Shown here in pieces: positions 10,290 through 21,715 of a DNA stretch of 64,000 nucleotides. Numbering within the stretch: the stretch's first letter is position 1; each line of letters starts with the position of its first letter. Both the position numbers and the translations under genes were made by a program. Location of the stretch: the NCBI GenBank assembly GCA_031310005.1, contig CM062381.1:1302001-1366000 (forward strand), read 5' to 3'. The notes beneath the pieces are model-generated. The model did not search any database. It saw only the letters and a program-made list of their open reading frames with translations, and was not told the origin of the DNA. Source of the stretch: Dactylellina haptotyla. Lineage: Eukaryota; Ascomycota; Orbiliomycetes; Orbiliales; Orbiliaceae.

Positions 10290-13068
10290 TCAACCCCGAA
10301 CTCTGTCAAGAGTTACTGACAATGTGTCACGTATTATCGTCCTAAGCACTTCATTATCCCTAGATGCTGGTGGTATACCCATCAACTTCCACGGAACCAC
10401 ACATTCATAGTCACCATCTTTCCCTCCGTCTGCCATAATCTTAAAAACAGCAGACATTCCTGAAAATTTCTTCAGTTTGCGTGCATTTCTAATCGTGACC
10501 CCTTCTTGACGAGAGAAATCGAGAATAAGTGCCGTAATGGCAGCACCGATGAATGTTGCATACGATGTCCCGCTTTGAGTCTTCTTTGTTGGGTGTGAAG
10601 AAACCGGCACGTTTTCGCCAAGAAAGGCGAAGTTGTGATTGTTCCGGATAGGTGCAGGATTAAACTTATTTTTCGCTTTCCCCATGCAATCACAGGCGAA
10701 CGTACAAAATAAAACGGATTCATCGTATAGCCAAGCTGGAAATTTGATATTTTGTATATTTCCTTCGTTCGAAGCCGCGGCAAAGATGAGAATACCCTTA
10801 TTGGAAGCTTCGCGGGCTGCTGATTCCATGCTCTCGTGCCAAGTTTCGAAGCCGCAAGCTAGCGTTATAATATCCACCTTCCATACCTCTTGTGCATGTC
10901 GAATCGCCTATATATTGAGAATAACAATGTTTGTGAGCCCAATAAGCTAGAAGATACCGATATCCGAGTTTATATCCAAATAGGAGCGCACCTTAGCGAT
11001 AAAATCTTGAGTGCCCTCTTTCGCATGTTTCTCTTCGAAGACACGGGCGATGTAGATATCGGCATCTGGGGATATCTGCGCTATAAGATCGACTCCAGTT
11101 GATCCGTGGCTCGTTTTATCGAGCCATACTCCCGGTGTTCCTGTACCAGTAAAATCTTTATACTCTCGAATTAGTAGCTTTTGTGCGTGATTTCCATGAA
11201 CTCCACTATCTATAATTGCTATTTTTATTCTATTATCATCTGAGATATCGCCTCGTAGCACGTCATAGAGTTTTTCGACTCCTCTGAGCCAATCTTGTGA
11301 AGTAGTATCCACATTTTCCCTGCAAAACCGAAAAAGTTAGTTGACCGGATGTCCTGAAGTTGTGAATTAATTACAGAGACACTCACGCCAATGTCCCGCC
11401 TTGTCGAATTAGTTCTATCTCTTGTGTTTCTCTTGTTTCTATCAATTTCCTTCGTTTGTCCCATTCCATTTGCCGCTTTAACTCTCTCTGTTCTCTCCAT
11501 TGCCTCTGCTGCTCAGTTTCCTCTATTTTAGGCTCTATTTGCCGTGCTGGTTCTTTAAGATTTAACTCCTCCAATTGTCGCTCGATCTGTAGCTTTGGGT
11601 CTTCTTCTTCCCTTCGTTGAGTCATGATTGGCTGCTGTCCCTTTTGCTGTGTTAGGTTTAATTCCGTTTCAACCTTTTGTATAGGAGCAACAGAAGGCGA
11701 TAGTTCCGCATTTGCAATATTTGGTACAGATAACGGGAGCGAATTTTGAGACAGGGTGATGTTTAAAAGGCGAGATGGTAGTAATCGATCTATAGTTGCT
11801 GCTAGAGAGAGCGGACTGATGCCAAAACAATCTTCTGCTCTAAGGTTCCCACCCCAGCCGACGAGTAATTCCACGATTGCCATATTTAGCGGCGGTGGCA
11901 TTTCCAACACATAATGTAGTGGTGTTTTGCAATTATTATCTTTTATGTTGACAAGCGCACCATGCTTAAGAAGAAATTCCACGTTGGTCTTATCCGGAGA
12001 TGGTAGTTGTACTAGGCGGTGGAGTGATGTTATACCGTCATTATCTCTTGCATTGATATCCGCGCCTCTGTCGAGGAGCAACTGTGCGAACCTGGAAATT
12101 CGATCAAGTCTCATGAAGTAGTGCAATGGCGTTCTACCGTCCCCATCAACTTCCCTTGGGTCAGCGCCCTTATCAAGGAGTAAGACTAAGCCCCCATACT
12201 CGCTTGAGCTTTCGTTCCAATGGACGGATGCTAAGATCAGCGGTCTCGCTGCCCTCAAAGCCAAATATGTAAGCCTGCTTCTGGTTCTGTAAGAAAATCG
12301 CCCGTTGACTTTGTAATTTATATCAGCGCCGTAGTTGAGCAAAATCTGAACATTAGCGACTTCGCGGCAGCTGATCGCTATGTGAAGTGGTGGCAACCCA
12401 TTTTTTGGCTTATTTACGTCGACTCCGTGTCGCAGGATGATTTCTAATATATTGGGACGGTCCCAATATGCAGCGTAACCCACCAGTTCATCAGTAGCTT
12501 CATCGTAATTATCAATCCGGGTCTTCCCCAGTTTGAGATAGTAATCCACTAGCTCAGGTCTATTACCAAAGACAGCATAATGGATTGGCGAAAGTTTCTC
12601 AGGGGTGTCGGAATGTGATACTTTTTTATTCCAGATTCTGAATTTGGCGCCTGATTCGATCAGCAGTTCGGCAAGTTTCGTGCTTGGGCCGAACATGGAT
12701 CTCCAACTTACGCAGTGTAAAAAGGTTTTACCATCTTTATCCGTCTCGTTGACGTTGGCGCCGCGTGTCAACAAGGCCTTAACAGTTTCCGCTGCGGGGT
12801 CAAGTTTCTCAGGCGAAAGAAGAGCACCGAATAAGGGACTCTTATCCCAAACGTCGTAAGCCTGCATCAAATGTGGACCCTTACTAAGCATCAAATCCAC
12901 CATTTTTGGACGGTTTAACTGGGCTGCTTCGAACAGAATCGAATATCCTCTCGAATTCTTCCAATCGATAGCCTCAGGATATTTATCCAGCAGTTTTCTA
13001 ACACTTTCTAATTCATCTGCATGTATGGCATCGAACATTTGTGTCCATGCGGACCGAAAGAGCCACAT
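10290..13068 (-). CDS. Ankyrin-repeat / S8 subtilase fusion protein
   Basis: The protein combines a repeat sensor with a protease. Exons 11387-13068, 10992-11319 and 10290-10907 join in phase (donors GTGAGT and GTGCGC) to give 875 residues. Residues 1-450 hold about ten ankyrin repeats, e.g. GRTPLHYFMRLDRISRFAQL and NDGITSLHRLVQL. Residues 470-560 are a charged, helical Glu/Arg/Gln linker. Residues 562-875 are a subtilisin-like domain with all key residues: Asp598 in IAIIDSGVHGNH, His632 in TSHGSTG, oxyanion Asn717 in AAASNEGN and nucleophile Ser785 in QSGTSYATFIGAA. No signal peptide, propeptide or nucleotide-binding domain is seen, so a cytosolic protease controlled by the ankyrin array is inferred. 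It starts 728 bp from, and is divergent to, the gasdermin-like gene. In Podospora a subtilisin-like protease (HET-Q2) activates a neighbouring gasdermin (HET-Q1); the same role is proposed here, not shown. Confidence 0.9.
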
Positions 13069-13796
13069 TATAATGTCAGAGAGCCTGAGGAGCGTTAAAA
13101 ACTATAGATCTAGATACAGATGTTGGTTTCGTCTATAGTAATATAGTTGCTATGGCTAGCGAGTTGATAATACCGGATATAGTTGGCTTCTGGTAATATC
13201 CTCAGGTCCGGAACTCGAAAGACGCAGGAAAGCGCGGAGCGTGCCCACCTTGCATCTAATATGCAGCGCCTCGAGTTGAGATGTACCCGTTTCTGCTGTT
13301 GTTGTTTGGATCGCTTCACTTCCTTGTTTCGAGTTCGAAGTTGCAGTTGGCAGGCGACCTAAGTTAACCTGCTATTCTGTCAAGAGCATAAACCAGGTGA
13401 AAAGTTAGAGACATGTATTAAAACGAATTCTCGACTTCGGAATAGGTATTTTAATCAGACAGCTCTAATGCATTGTATTAGTCATCAAATGTCGCAGGGC
13501 AGTTTCTCAATCTGCATGCCAAAAGGTGGGTCATAGATCCTTGAAAACAGTCTGGTATCGAGGCTATGAAAACAGTGGTGGTTGGAGCGGGGTAGCTTCT
13601 GTGTTGTAATCCTTAGGAGATACCGATATTCATTGGCTGTGGTCTCGCAAGCCAAACCATTCCTTCGATTTAAATTCTAGGTTAGTAGCGGGTGTACACC
13701 GGTGTTGCCTCACCCACAATTGTATAGGTTAACCTTTTTCCATAAAAAAAATACTTAAGGATATATCAATCTTCGATTATTATAAAATTCCACCGA
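13069..13796. promoter_or_regulatory. Shared divergent promoter region
   Basis: This 728 bp gap separates the start codons of the ankyrin-subtilase (-) and gasdermin-like (+) genes, so both promoters must lie here, perhaps with shared control. An A-rich and T-rich stretch lies just upstream of the plus-strand start (about 13739-13795). No specific factor site could be assigned. Confidence 0.5.
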
Positions 13797-14749
13797 ATGG
13801 GATCATTAGAGAAATGCTGGTTTATTCTCGGGCAAACTACCTATGCACCGCCGGACACAAAAGCGCGCACTGGCCTAATTCAGCTTGGCCATTTGATTCC
13901 TGGCCTAAAGAGCATCGACCAAGTCATAAATGCGGAAGCAGGTCCACTTCCATTCCGTCGTGGAATGGTAGTCTCGGAATCAACCTTGGAAGGGCTGGAC
14001 TTCAGTAACGCGGCGGGACGAGATACAAGCTTCGAAGCCAATGCTGTCGTGCCAATTGCTGCCGCCACCGGCGTGGTGAGCGCAGGGGGTAAAGTAGGCG
14101 GTGCTCTCAAAAATTCAATCCAAAAAAAATGGCAATTCGAAAGAGTTGATACTCAGATCTTCAATCCCAGGAGAGATTACGTTGCGGAGACTTTAAAACT
14201 TCCCGAAGTTGTAGAGTATCTTAAAGAGGCGGCGACTTTTAAAAGATGGACGCTCTTTATGATTAGCGGTATAGCTATCGCAAGAAAAGGCACATACAGT
14301 GGGAATGAATCTTCTACGCAAAGTATCCACGGTGGCCCAAATGTGTAAGCCGCATATATCATAAACTCTCAATTTCTTCTATTGAAATTACATAATCAAC
14401 TGATTGTTCGTAAAGATCTGTTGCAGGTGTAGTAGACGTTGGGCTTGATCTTGGTTTTAAAACGGACGGCGCAACTGCATCCTCATATAAAGGCTCGTCG
14501 GATTATATTTGGGCAGTGAGATTAACGAAGTTGCATCGGGGCGTGTTCTCGGAGCTCATAAAAATAGAGACTTACTCTATCGGTGCGACTTATAGTAACG
14601 AGGGTGATAGCTTGGACACGGAGCTAGAAGATGATGGGTTTGGAAAGCCCCCCGTATTCCAAGTTCGAAATAACGAAGATGCGGGAGATGATGGAGACAT
14701 ATTTGTGATGCCTGAGGACTTCGAGTTGGTTGAGGACGATGACAATTGA
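13797..14749 (+). CDS. Gasdermin-like protein (candidate pore former)
   Basis: Exons 13797-14344 and 14416-14749 join in phase and predict 293 residues. The acceptor at 14415 is preferred to the one at 14436 because only it keeps the frame. No signal peptide is seen. Residues 1-45 contain CWFILGQTTYAPP and IQLGHLIPGLKSIDQVIN. Residues 82-120 are a Gly/Ala/Val-rich stretch turning into a basic, alternating strand (KNSIQKKWQFERVDTQIF), like the membrane-inserting hairpins of gasdermins. A helix-then-strand unit follows (LPEVVEYLKEAATFKRW, TLFMISGIAIARK), then VGLDLGF and SSDYIWAVRLTKL, matching in order the late strands of the gasdermin N-domain. Residues 244-293 are an acidic tail. Length and tail fit HET-Q1/RCD-1-type fungal gasdermins, which are cut near the C-terminus by a linked protease. 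I infer the fold from motif order; no search was run. It could instead be an uncharacterised fungal family. Confidence 0.72.
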
Positions 14750-15386
14750 AATAGAGCCAGTGAAACGCTAATTAGTACTAGTATTGTTCCCAATATTTAC
14801 CATCGCATATATAAGTTCAACTTATGTCGTCCTCTCCACAACCACATGATACAACTCTCACGCACTATCATGTACAAATTAACGCTATTTAATTCGACAG
14901 CAAGTTTGCCCACTTTGCCAAAAGTCAATCTGATACTCTAAGAGGTATGGTGTTAGCGCCTCGTTGCCGTCCAACTGTGCGAACATTTGCTCAATTGACT
15001 TGGGTGTGAGGTTTGAAGGCTATATAAATCTCCCTGTTGTTGATATGGAGATACCTTGATGATGCTACTTGCTCTTCAGGTTGACAGCTATTTAGTCACA
15101 ATATGTGCCTCCTTGGATATGCTCGACCCCTTCTGTTTGAAATATTAGCCGGTAATGGTAAACAATTCTGGACAGTATAAGTGATGTGTATATATATATA
15201 TTCTAATCGCCCTATAATCAATCGCAATTCATAAATCCTTACATCGGAAAATAATACTTCCACAAACTCCAGCAACCACCACCAAAACTGTGCCTAATGC
15301 GCCATATCAAAATTTTCGTATAAAAGAGATACAAAGAAAACATTTATTTTTACACAATTCCATCCTTCTTCGCATCATTCATCATC
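14750..15386. other. Convergent 3' spacer
   Basis: The stretch between the convergent gasdermin-like and WSC genes is AT-rich and shows no gene on either strand. Confidence 0.6.
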
Positions 15387-18137
15387 TTACTCATCGGTGT
15401 ATTCTTCATCTTCAGGAGGTGCAGCACCACACTGATCCATGGCGGTCTTGAGCGGGCAATTCTTCTTGTTGGTGTTAGTGTTGGCGAGCCTGCAGGCGTC
15501 GTATTGGGTATCGCACTGTGATTTAAGCTCCTGTTTGCTAAAACACTTCTTCTTCTTACCAGATCCAGTACAAACATCTGTCTTTACCGCGTAAACGATA
15601 TAGCATTTCTTTTGTTGCTCCATACAACCGTTCCAGCAAGCCGCCTGGAACTCGGTAATAGTATACTTGTAAGAAGTCTTACAGTTTGTGGTAATCCCTT
15701 GCAGCTTAATAAGGACGAAGCTAGCCTTGTTAGGTGTCCAGACAAGGGAGGGGCTAACATCACCCAATGGATAGGTGATACCCAACTTGGTATCACTGTT
15801 GGAAGGTTTGGGCATGATGCAGCAACTATCATTCGGTGGTGTTCCGGTGGGTGGGGTATCGCCACCGGTCTTCGTCGTAATGATAACACTAACGGTCTTA
15901 TCTCCAGGGATTGTAGTAGTTCCGGGAGCGGGACCGCCAGTAGTGACGGTGACAGTGGTCTTGGACGTCGCTGGCGGTGCACCAGGCTTGGTGGTGATTC
16001 TGACAGTGTCTGTCTTGGAACCGGGGATCAAAGTAGTGCCTGGCTTGGAGCCTGATACCGTCGTGGTGATAGTGACCTTGCCGGTTGGGACGCTAGGAGT
16101 GGTGATAATGACGGTGTCCGTATTGTCGCCGGGGATTGTGGTAGTTCCAGGGGTGTCGCCGCTCGTAGTAATAGTGGTAGTAGGGTGATCTGGCGTGTCC
16201 GTGGGACCATCAGGCTTATCAGTTGGGGCGTCAGGAGTGATGGTGACCACGACAGTATCAGTCTTGGAGCCGGTCTTGGTGGTGGTCCCAGGTTCGTCTC
16301 CGGTCTCGGTTGTTGTAACAGTAGGGTGATTGGCATACCCAGTAGGTTTTTTGGGGGCAGTGGTGATGATAACGCTGACAGTGCCAGAGTCAGTGACAGT
16401 ATCGCCATTATCGTCAGTGACATAGAGGGTCTCGGTGCCAGGAGATGGGCCTGGGGTTGTGCGAGTGACAGTCGCCTGGGTTGGCTTGGCAGTTGGTGTA
16501 GTGATTCTGACGCTGACGGTACCGGAATCCGTGACGGTTTCGCCGTCCTCGTTCGTAACAAACAAGGTAGTGGTACCGGCCTTCTTTCCTGGAACGGTAG
16601 TGGTAACGGTGGCTTGGGTTGGCTTGACAGTCGGTGTGGTGATCCTGACACTGACGGTGCCAGAATCCGTGACAGTGTCACCGTCCTCGTTCGTCACAAA
16701 CTTGGTAGTGGTACCAGCCTTCTTTCCTGGAACGGTAGTGGTAACGGTGGCTTGGGTTGGCTTAGCAGTTGGTGTGGTGATGATGACACTGACGGTGCCA
16801 GAATCCGTAACGGTATCGCCATTGTCATCAGTCACAAAGATGGTTTCGGTGCCACGCTTGGGCCCTGGCGTGGTCCGGGTTACAGTACGCTGGGTGGCCG
16901 GAGTCACAGTGATCCTGACCGAATCCGTGGTTGGACCGGTCTTAGTGGTGGTTCCGGGTTTGCTACCCGTGACGGTAGTGGTGACGGTGGTCTTCTCCAC
17001 GGGGGTCGTAACAATGACGGTATCTGTAGATTTCCCGGGAATAGTAGTGGTTCCCGGCGTTGATCCCGGAGTAGTGATTGTCGTCGTGACCTTTGGGGGA
17101 TCCGCTTCGCAGACTTCCGGTTCAGCCAGGTTGCCATTGAAGTACATGCTAAAATACCAACAGGAACCGCAGTATTGGTAGTCCTGCTTGTCGATGGACC
17201 ATTTGACTTTGGCTGTTGCAGAGCAGAGGGCGGTACATCCGTTATTGTCGGCCGGGTAGGCGTTGTGTCTGTCAATCCAGCCCTTGGGAAGCTTTCCCCC
17301 ACACTGGCATTGAGTACCCAGCCAACAGTTGCTGCCAGATGCAGCCATAGCAGAGTAGGCGAAACCCTTGGATGCACAGTGCTCGATGCAACTGTCCACG
17401 CTTAAATTGTCCGATTCTGTACCAATCCAATACGGCATACCTGGGCCACCTCCATAATAAAAGCATCCGATATAGTTGTAGTTGGCAATTTCTGCCTCCC
17501 CATCAAAATCCTTGTAGCATGGATCTTTGTAGACAGTATATGTTGTTTTACCCCCGCACTGTTTCTCATCATAGATACCGCCACCTTCGCCTTCACCGCA
17601 AGGAACATCACATTTCGCAGCATTTGACAATTTGTCATCATCACTTATGCCGTTTCCGCACCAGCACTGGGTGAGACGGTTAGCGACCTAGTTATCGAGC
17701 TACCCGCGCCAGAGCTAGAACTACTTACAGATTTCATCTGGCTATCGCCCTTGATGCCGGCGTAGCGGAAACCAGCACCCTTGCACCAAGCAAAACATTT
17801 TTGCATAGTGAAAGGCATCTCGCCTTGTTTATTCCAACCAGGGTTTTGGCACGAACACATTCCGGTGTTGTACGTTAAAGCTGCGTCGCCTGAATAGCAT
17901 CTAAACTTTTTTTAAGTAGATTATTCCCTAAAAAATCTTTCGATATGATCCCTTTACTTACCCTATTGGCTTCCAAGCTGTGAAGTTTCCGGAAGTTGCT
18001 GGCCATAATGTTTGGTAAGTCCACCCTCTTTTCTCGAGGGTTCCATCTCTTGGGATGAGCTCGCTGGTCGCTGGCGCAGCAAACGCAGTGGCAGCAAATC
18101 CAATAGCCAAAGAGGCTATCAGAGCAGTCACACGCAT
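15387..18137 (-). CDS. Secreted WSC-domain, Thr-rich tandem-repeat wall protein
   Basis: Exons 17962-18137, 17729-17900 and 15387-17666 join in phase and predict about 875 residues. The start gives a classic signal peptide (MRVTALIASLAIGFAATAFA) followed by a Lys-Arg site (GTLEKRGW) usable by a Kex2 protease. Residues 59-150 form a WSC-type cysteine domain (GCYSGDAALTYNTGMC, CFAWCKGAGFRYAG, CWCGNG). A second Cys-rich WSC-like unit follows (CIEHCASKGFAYSA, CWLGTQCQCGG). A long Thr/Pro/Gly region with many PGTTTIPG motifs comes next and includes four near-identical 46-residue repeats. The C-terminal 150 residues are Cys-rich (ACWNGCMEQQKKCY, SQCDTQYDAC) and end in an acidic tail without a GPI signal. 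WSC domains bind glucans or act as wall sensors; with no membrane helix, this is more likely a wall adhesin or structural protein than a stress sensor. Confidence 0.9.
16330..16885 (-). repeat. Tandem 138 bp coding repeats (four copies)
   Basis: Four successive 46-codon units in the WSC protein share NGDTVTDSGTVSV or EDGDTVTDSGTVSV followed by TTPTAKPTQAT. The two middle units differ at only a few residues and share long identical DNA, pointing to recent duplication or conversion. Shorter, more diverged Thr-rich units of about 30 codons flank them. Confidence 0.85.
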
Positions 18138-19297
18138 GACCGGTACAGAGCCAACTCTATCTAAATCAGAAAAAAAGAACGTAAAGTTTAACAGGAAGCG
18201 GGGGGGAAAGCTGTCAAAGGAGTGTGAGCCCGAAACAGCGGGATTAATTGAAGAGAATAATTCTAGGAACTACTTGTCCGGAGGCCAGTGGATGGTGAAG
18301 CAAAAGCAGAAGACTCGAGTGATAGCTCTGCTTTATATAATAACGCAACCTCTTCCGACGATGTGCGTTACATTACCCGCTATGCGCATTCATCCAAACA
18401 ACCCAAGGATCTATTGATCCAAACGGGAATACAGGTTAGTTCTAAAGCCATTCCGGTGACAGAACGAAAATATAGTTTCTATGAATAGGAGGCAGATTCC
18501 GACAGGGTGGGGACATCCGGGATAACAGATACAACAGGCGGCAGGCATTCTGGTAAATCAGATCTTGGCGCGTCTTACCAACCAGGTTAAACTAGGAGCT
18601 TGATCCACTCCTGTATAACCATACCAAAAAAGATCCGAGCTGTTTTTATGTACCTAGAAACCCGGTCTAGATCCAGCACCTCGATAAGTTTCAACAACAC
18701 CGTGGCGTATAAAGGCGCCTAAAGACCCTGTTTTGGGATGTTGGAAGCGATTGTGTTGCGGCGTTTCCGGGAACCTGATCACATCGAAACCAGCCTGCCA
18801 CCTAGCTTGTCCAACCCGAGAAGCAAGAAAAGCCGAAGCCACTGCAACAATGCAACCTCAGCAACGATACAACATTTTGTTCCGGGTAGACTTGATTCCC
18901 GCCGCTTATAAATTGACCAGGCGAAATAAGCTTCCGGTATTTACGGTTATGTTACCTTGCACCTGGCTTTCACTCTCCCTGGATAAAGATTTGGAATGGC
19001 GCGGCTAATGCCAAGTTTGAAGACGCGAGTAACTTTTCGGTTCCGCGATCATGACTACGAGAGGCATTACTAACGATGTCACTCTATCTGTCGGAAGACT
19101 GGCTACCAAAAGAGGACGAGATCCGGCCGGCGTATAAGATACTATAAGAATGCCCACAACACGGGAAATAACTTTCAACGCTTCTCAAAATCTCAACCTA
19201 TCCCTTCATAACACTCCTTTATGCAATTTTCTTTGCTCTGTTCTGGCATCATCAGATTTCTTACCAAACAAACAAAAGATTCCGTATCTACACCAAA
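18138..19297. other. Divergent spacer upstream of two secreted-protein genes
   Basis: About 1.15 kb between the starts of the WSC gene (-) and the small secreted protein gene (+). A 120-codon plus-strand frame at 18055-18417 overlaps the start of the WSC gene in antisense and has no family resemblance. I see only promoter-like AT-rich and pyrimidine-rich tracts close to 19298. Confidence 0.5.
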
Positions 19298-19705
19298 ATG
19301 CATTTCAACAAAGCTATCTCCGTTTTGCTCACGATTGCCGGGTATGTGATACTCTCTCTTCTGACACATCCCATTCTTCAGATTCTAACTTTACTTCAAA
19401 TGTGCAGCACCGCTACAGCGGTGGTCCTTCCTGGGCACGGAAACGGCTCGCCGGCATTGGTCGTTAGAGAAAACGCCGCTGCGGCCACACCCACGGCTCC
19501 AGTTAAACTACCACCTAGTTCTGCCAAAAAACCTGGGAAATTTGGTGGAAATAGCATATGGGCCAAAAAGAAGGTTACGTTGGACTTTGACAAAAATGGT
19601 GCCAAGATGGATGCTAAAAACCCAGACTCAAACTCTATATTGGCAGAGCTGAAGCCAACGAAAGCCGGTAGCCCCGGTAAACCACCAGCTTCGACCTCAG
19701 CATAG
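19298..19705 (+). CDS. Small secreted protein, 113 residues
   Basis: Two exons, 19298-19341 and 19408-19705, are joined by a 66 nt intron with a GTATGT donor and a TGTGCAG acceptor. Splicing turns the N-terminus into a clean signal peptide, MHFNKAISVLLTIAGTATAV, whereas the unspliced frame carries an odd hydrophobic insertion. The mature part is cysteine-free, rich in Lys, Pro, Ala and Ser, with KLPPSSAKKPGKFGG and KKKVTLDFDKNGAKMD. The low-complexity basic sequence suggests an extended or wall-bound peptide. I recognise no family. A secreted effector or wall-associated role is possible. The signal peptide and clean intron support a real gene. Confidence 0.7.
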   Translation: MHFNKAISVLLTIAGYVILSLLTHPILQILTLLQMCSTATAVVLPGHGNGSPALVVRENAAAATPTAPVKLPPSSAKKPGKFGGNSIWAKKKVTLDFDKNGAKMDAKNPDSNSILAELKPTKAGSPGKPPASTSA

Positions 19706-19896
19706 ATTTTGTATATACCAAATATAGATTATAAGTCATTGCGCATCCGGAGGCTAGTAAAGTATCACTTTGAGAAAAAAACCAAATTCCACTGCAAGTA
19801 ATCTGAATCACCATGCGAATACATCTTTTATGACCCAGGGCCTATTGCTCGAACTCCATTCATAGTGTCCTAATTTTCAATTATATTGAATAACTT

Positions 19897-20620
19897 CTAG
19901 ATAGACTCGATGCTGATCGAGATCGATTTGTTAGCGATATTTGTTTTTCCTGATGTGATAATAGTAGACTGTGAGGATTTGACAGGATAACTTGGAGCCA
20001 GATGCGTCAAGTCGTTACCAGCTAAAGCAAGCTTAGACAACTTAGCATCTCCGAAGCAATTAATTAGGCATTTCCAACAATAGCAAACCCAAGTATAGGT
20101 CGGGTAATTGTTAAGTACAGAAATATTTTGGTATAGGTTTAAGCGCGGCGGCGCCACCTGAGTTCCAGAAAAGGAAGCTGCTAGTTAGTGTTTATTCGTA
20201 ATCCGAACAAGGTGGCTCCTTTCTCGGTTTTAAGCTTATTCAAGCGAAGTTAGATGTACCCCATAAGCCCGCATACATCAAAACTCGATATCCGGTGATT
20301 CCAGGAGACTTAAATAGTCAAGGATAAGGAAGCTTTGTCCTTCAATTTAGGCACTGGAGAAAAACAATTGGATAGTCTAAGCGGTTTGATGAGCCGGGGG
20401 AAAAATAGGACATAACGTCTAAGAATTGCATTTTGGGAGCTAGATTGCTGGCTGGGGGGTCTCTATTATTCTCTAGACAACCCTTAAAGCCATCGCATAC
20501 GGTAATTCCAAAGTCCAACACATTATTAATTAGCATTCGTCTACAGGCTGTTTCCACAGTCTGGTAACAAGTCTGGTTACGAGACTGCTGTTTCCAAATC
20601 AATCCATATACCATACCCAT
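19897..20620 (-). CDS. Possible Cys-containing small protein (weak)
   Basis: Two minus-strand frames, 20342-20620 and 19897-20157, each read as protein-like sequence with several cysteines (NQTCYQTVETACRRML, TVCDGFKGCLEN; VCYCWKCLINCFGD). A TTTTCAG acceptor-like site lies directly before the ATG at 20620, which could make this an internal exon. I could not find a first exon with a signal peptide or a convincing link between the two parts. They may be parts of one small secreted gene, two separate relics, or chance. Confidence 0.22.
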
Positions 20621-21232
20621 CTGAAAAGGGTAGCAAACCAGATGTCTAACCCGTAGTCTATCTCTCTGAAAGGTTGTACGAAAATTGCCGACACCTCCAT
20701 GTGCCTTTTTCCTTGGGGTCCTATTTTTGAGATAGATGTCTTGGCAGTCGGATTTGTTTTCGGCTAGTCTGGTACGATGAGTTAAAAACCTAATAAATTT
20801 AAATTCCGATAAGAATCGGAACTTCTAAGCTTAAACCGGGAACCGAAGAGAATAAAGGTGGATTTTTCTTGCGATCCGTGCCAATCCTACAATATCGATA
20901 CCATGGACTTGCTACTTTCGGTCAATTAAGAAAATTATCTAGTTGTTGCTTCCGATAGTGCCTCTATAGATTTCTCCCCTTAGCGTGTAGTAACAATCGG
21001 ACCCACCTGCTCCTTCGGTTCTCTGGTTCGTCGCGATCTAACGATTTTGTTGCCAGATAGATTACAGAATGAATGCGCCCAGAAAGTTATTTAGTCTCCT
21101 TTAGAAGGTTAGAACTTTTTAAGTATGTTGTATGAAATGATCACAGCCGCAATGCGATGTCACATTTCTAGAGCCAGGCATGCGTGTCTTCACAATCTTG
21201 CAGCAACGATTTCAATCGTTAAATCGAGCTTT

Positions 21233-21268
21233 ACAGATTTCTGTTGTGTTGTCTGGCCTGCGAGACCA
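21233..21268 (+). repeat. 36 bp direct repeat, copy 1
   Basis: This copy matches 21716-21751 except for two C/T differences. It contains TGTTGTGTTGTCTGGC followed by CTGCGAGACCA. No open frame or terminal inverted repeat is associated. Confidence 0.75.
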
Positions 21269-21715
21269 AGCTTTAACCCAAGATCATAGTCCCTAGTTAT
21301 AAGACTAGATCACAGTCTTATTTCGGTCGGCATCACAGCTTTATCTAGGGTACAAGACTGGGCCAAGATCACCTGCGGACACCAAACTGCGTTTGTGGCA
21401 ACGCAACTCGGGAACTCATCATATTGCCGGAGGTACCGAGCATCCCTGGTGATACTTAAGCCTCTAAACCGCTATCCCTGTCGAATATAACTCTATCACA
21501 TTGTTCATTTCCGATTTTGTAACTAGCGACCCGAACTGGAAATAGAATTAGCGTATTGTCACTTCCACTTTAGGAGCCAATGTAACAGTCTCCGCCCTTA
21601 TTTTGATATATATCGTACACAACTTTGCTTCGCATTTGACGGCTCTAAAGCCTTTTGCCTTGGACGCCATCAAAGCAGAATCATTATGGTGTCGGCAGCA
21701 CTTGCACACACACAC

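Noticed and set aside
16185-17181. Long plus-strand frames opposite the WSC gene
   Set aside because: They mirror the Thr/Pro/Gly repeats on the minus strand; repetitive codons keep the antisense open. The signal peptide, cysteines and introns all support the minus strand.
18055-18417. 120-codon plus-strand frame over the WSC gene start
   Set aside because: Antisense to a clear signal-peptide exon and without domain content.
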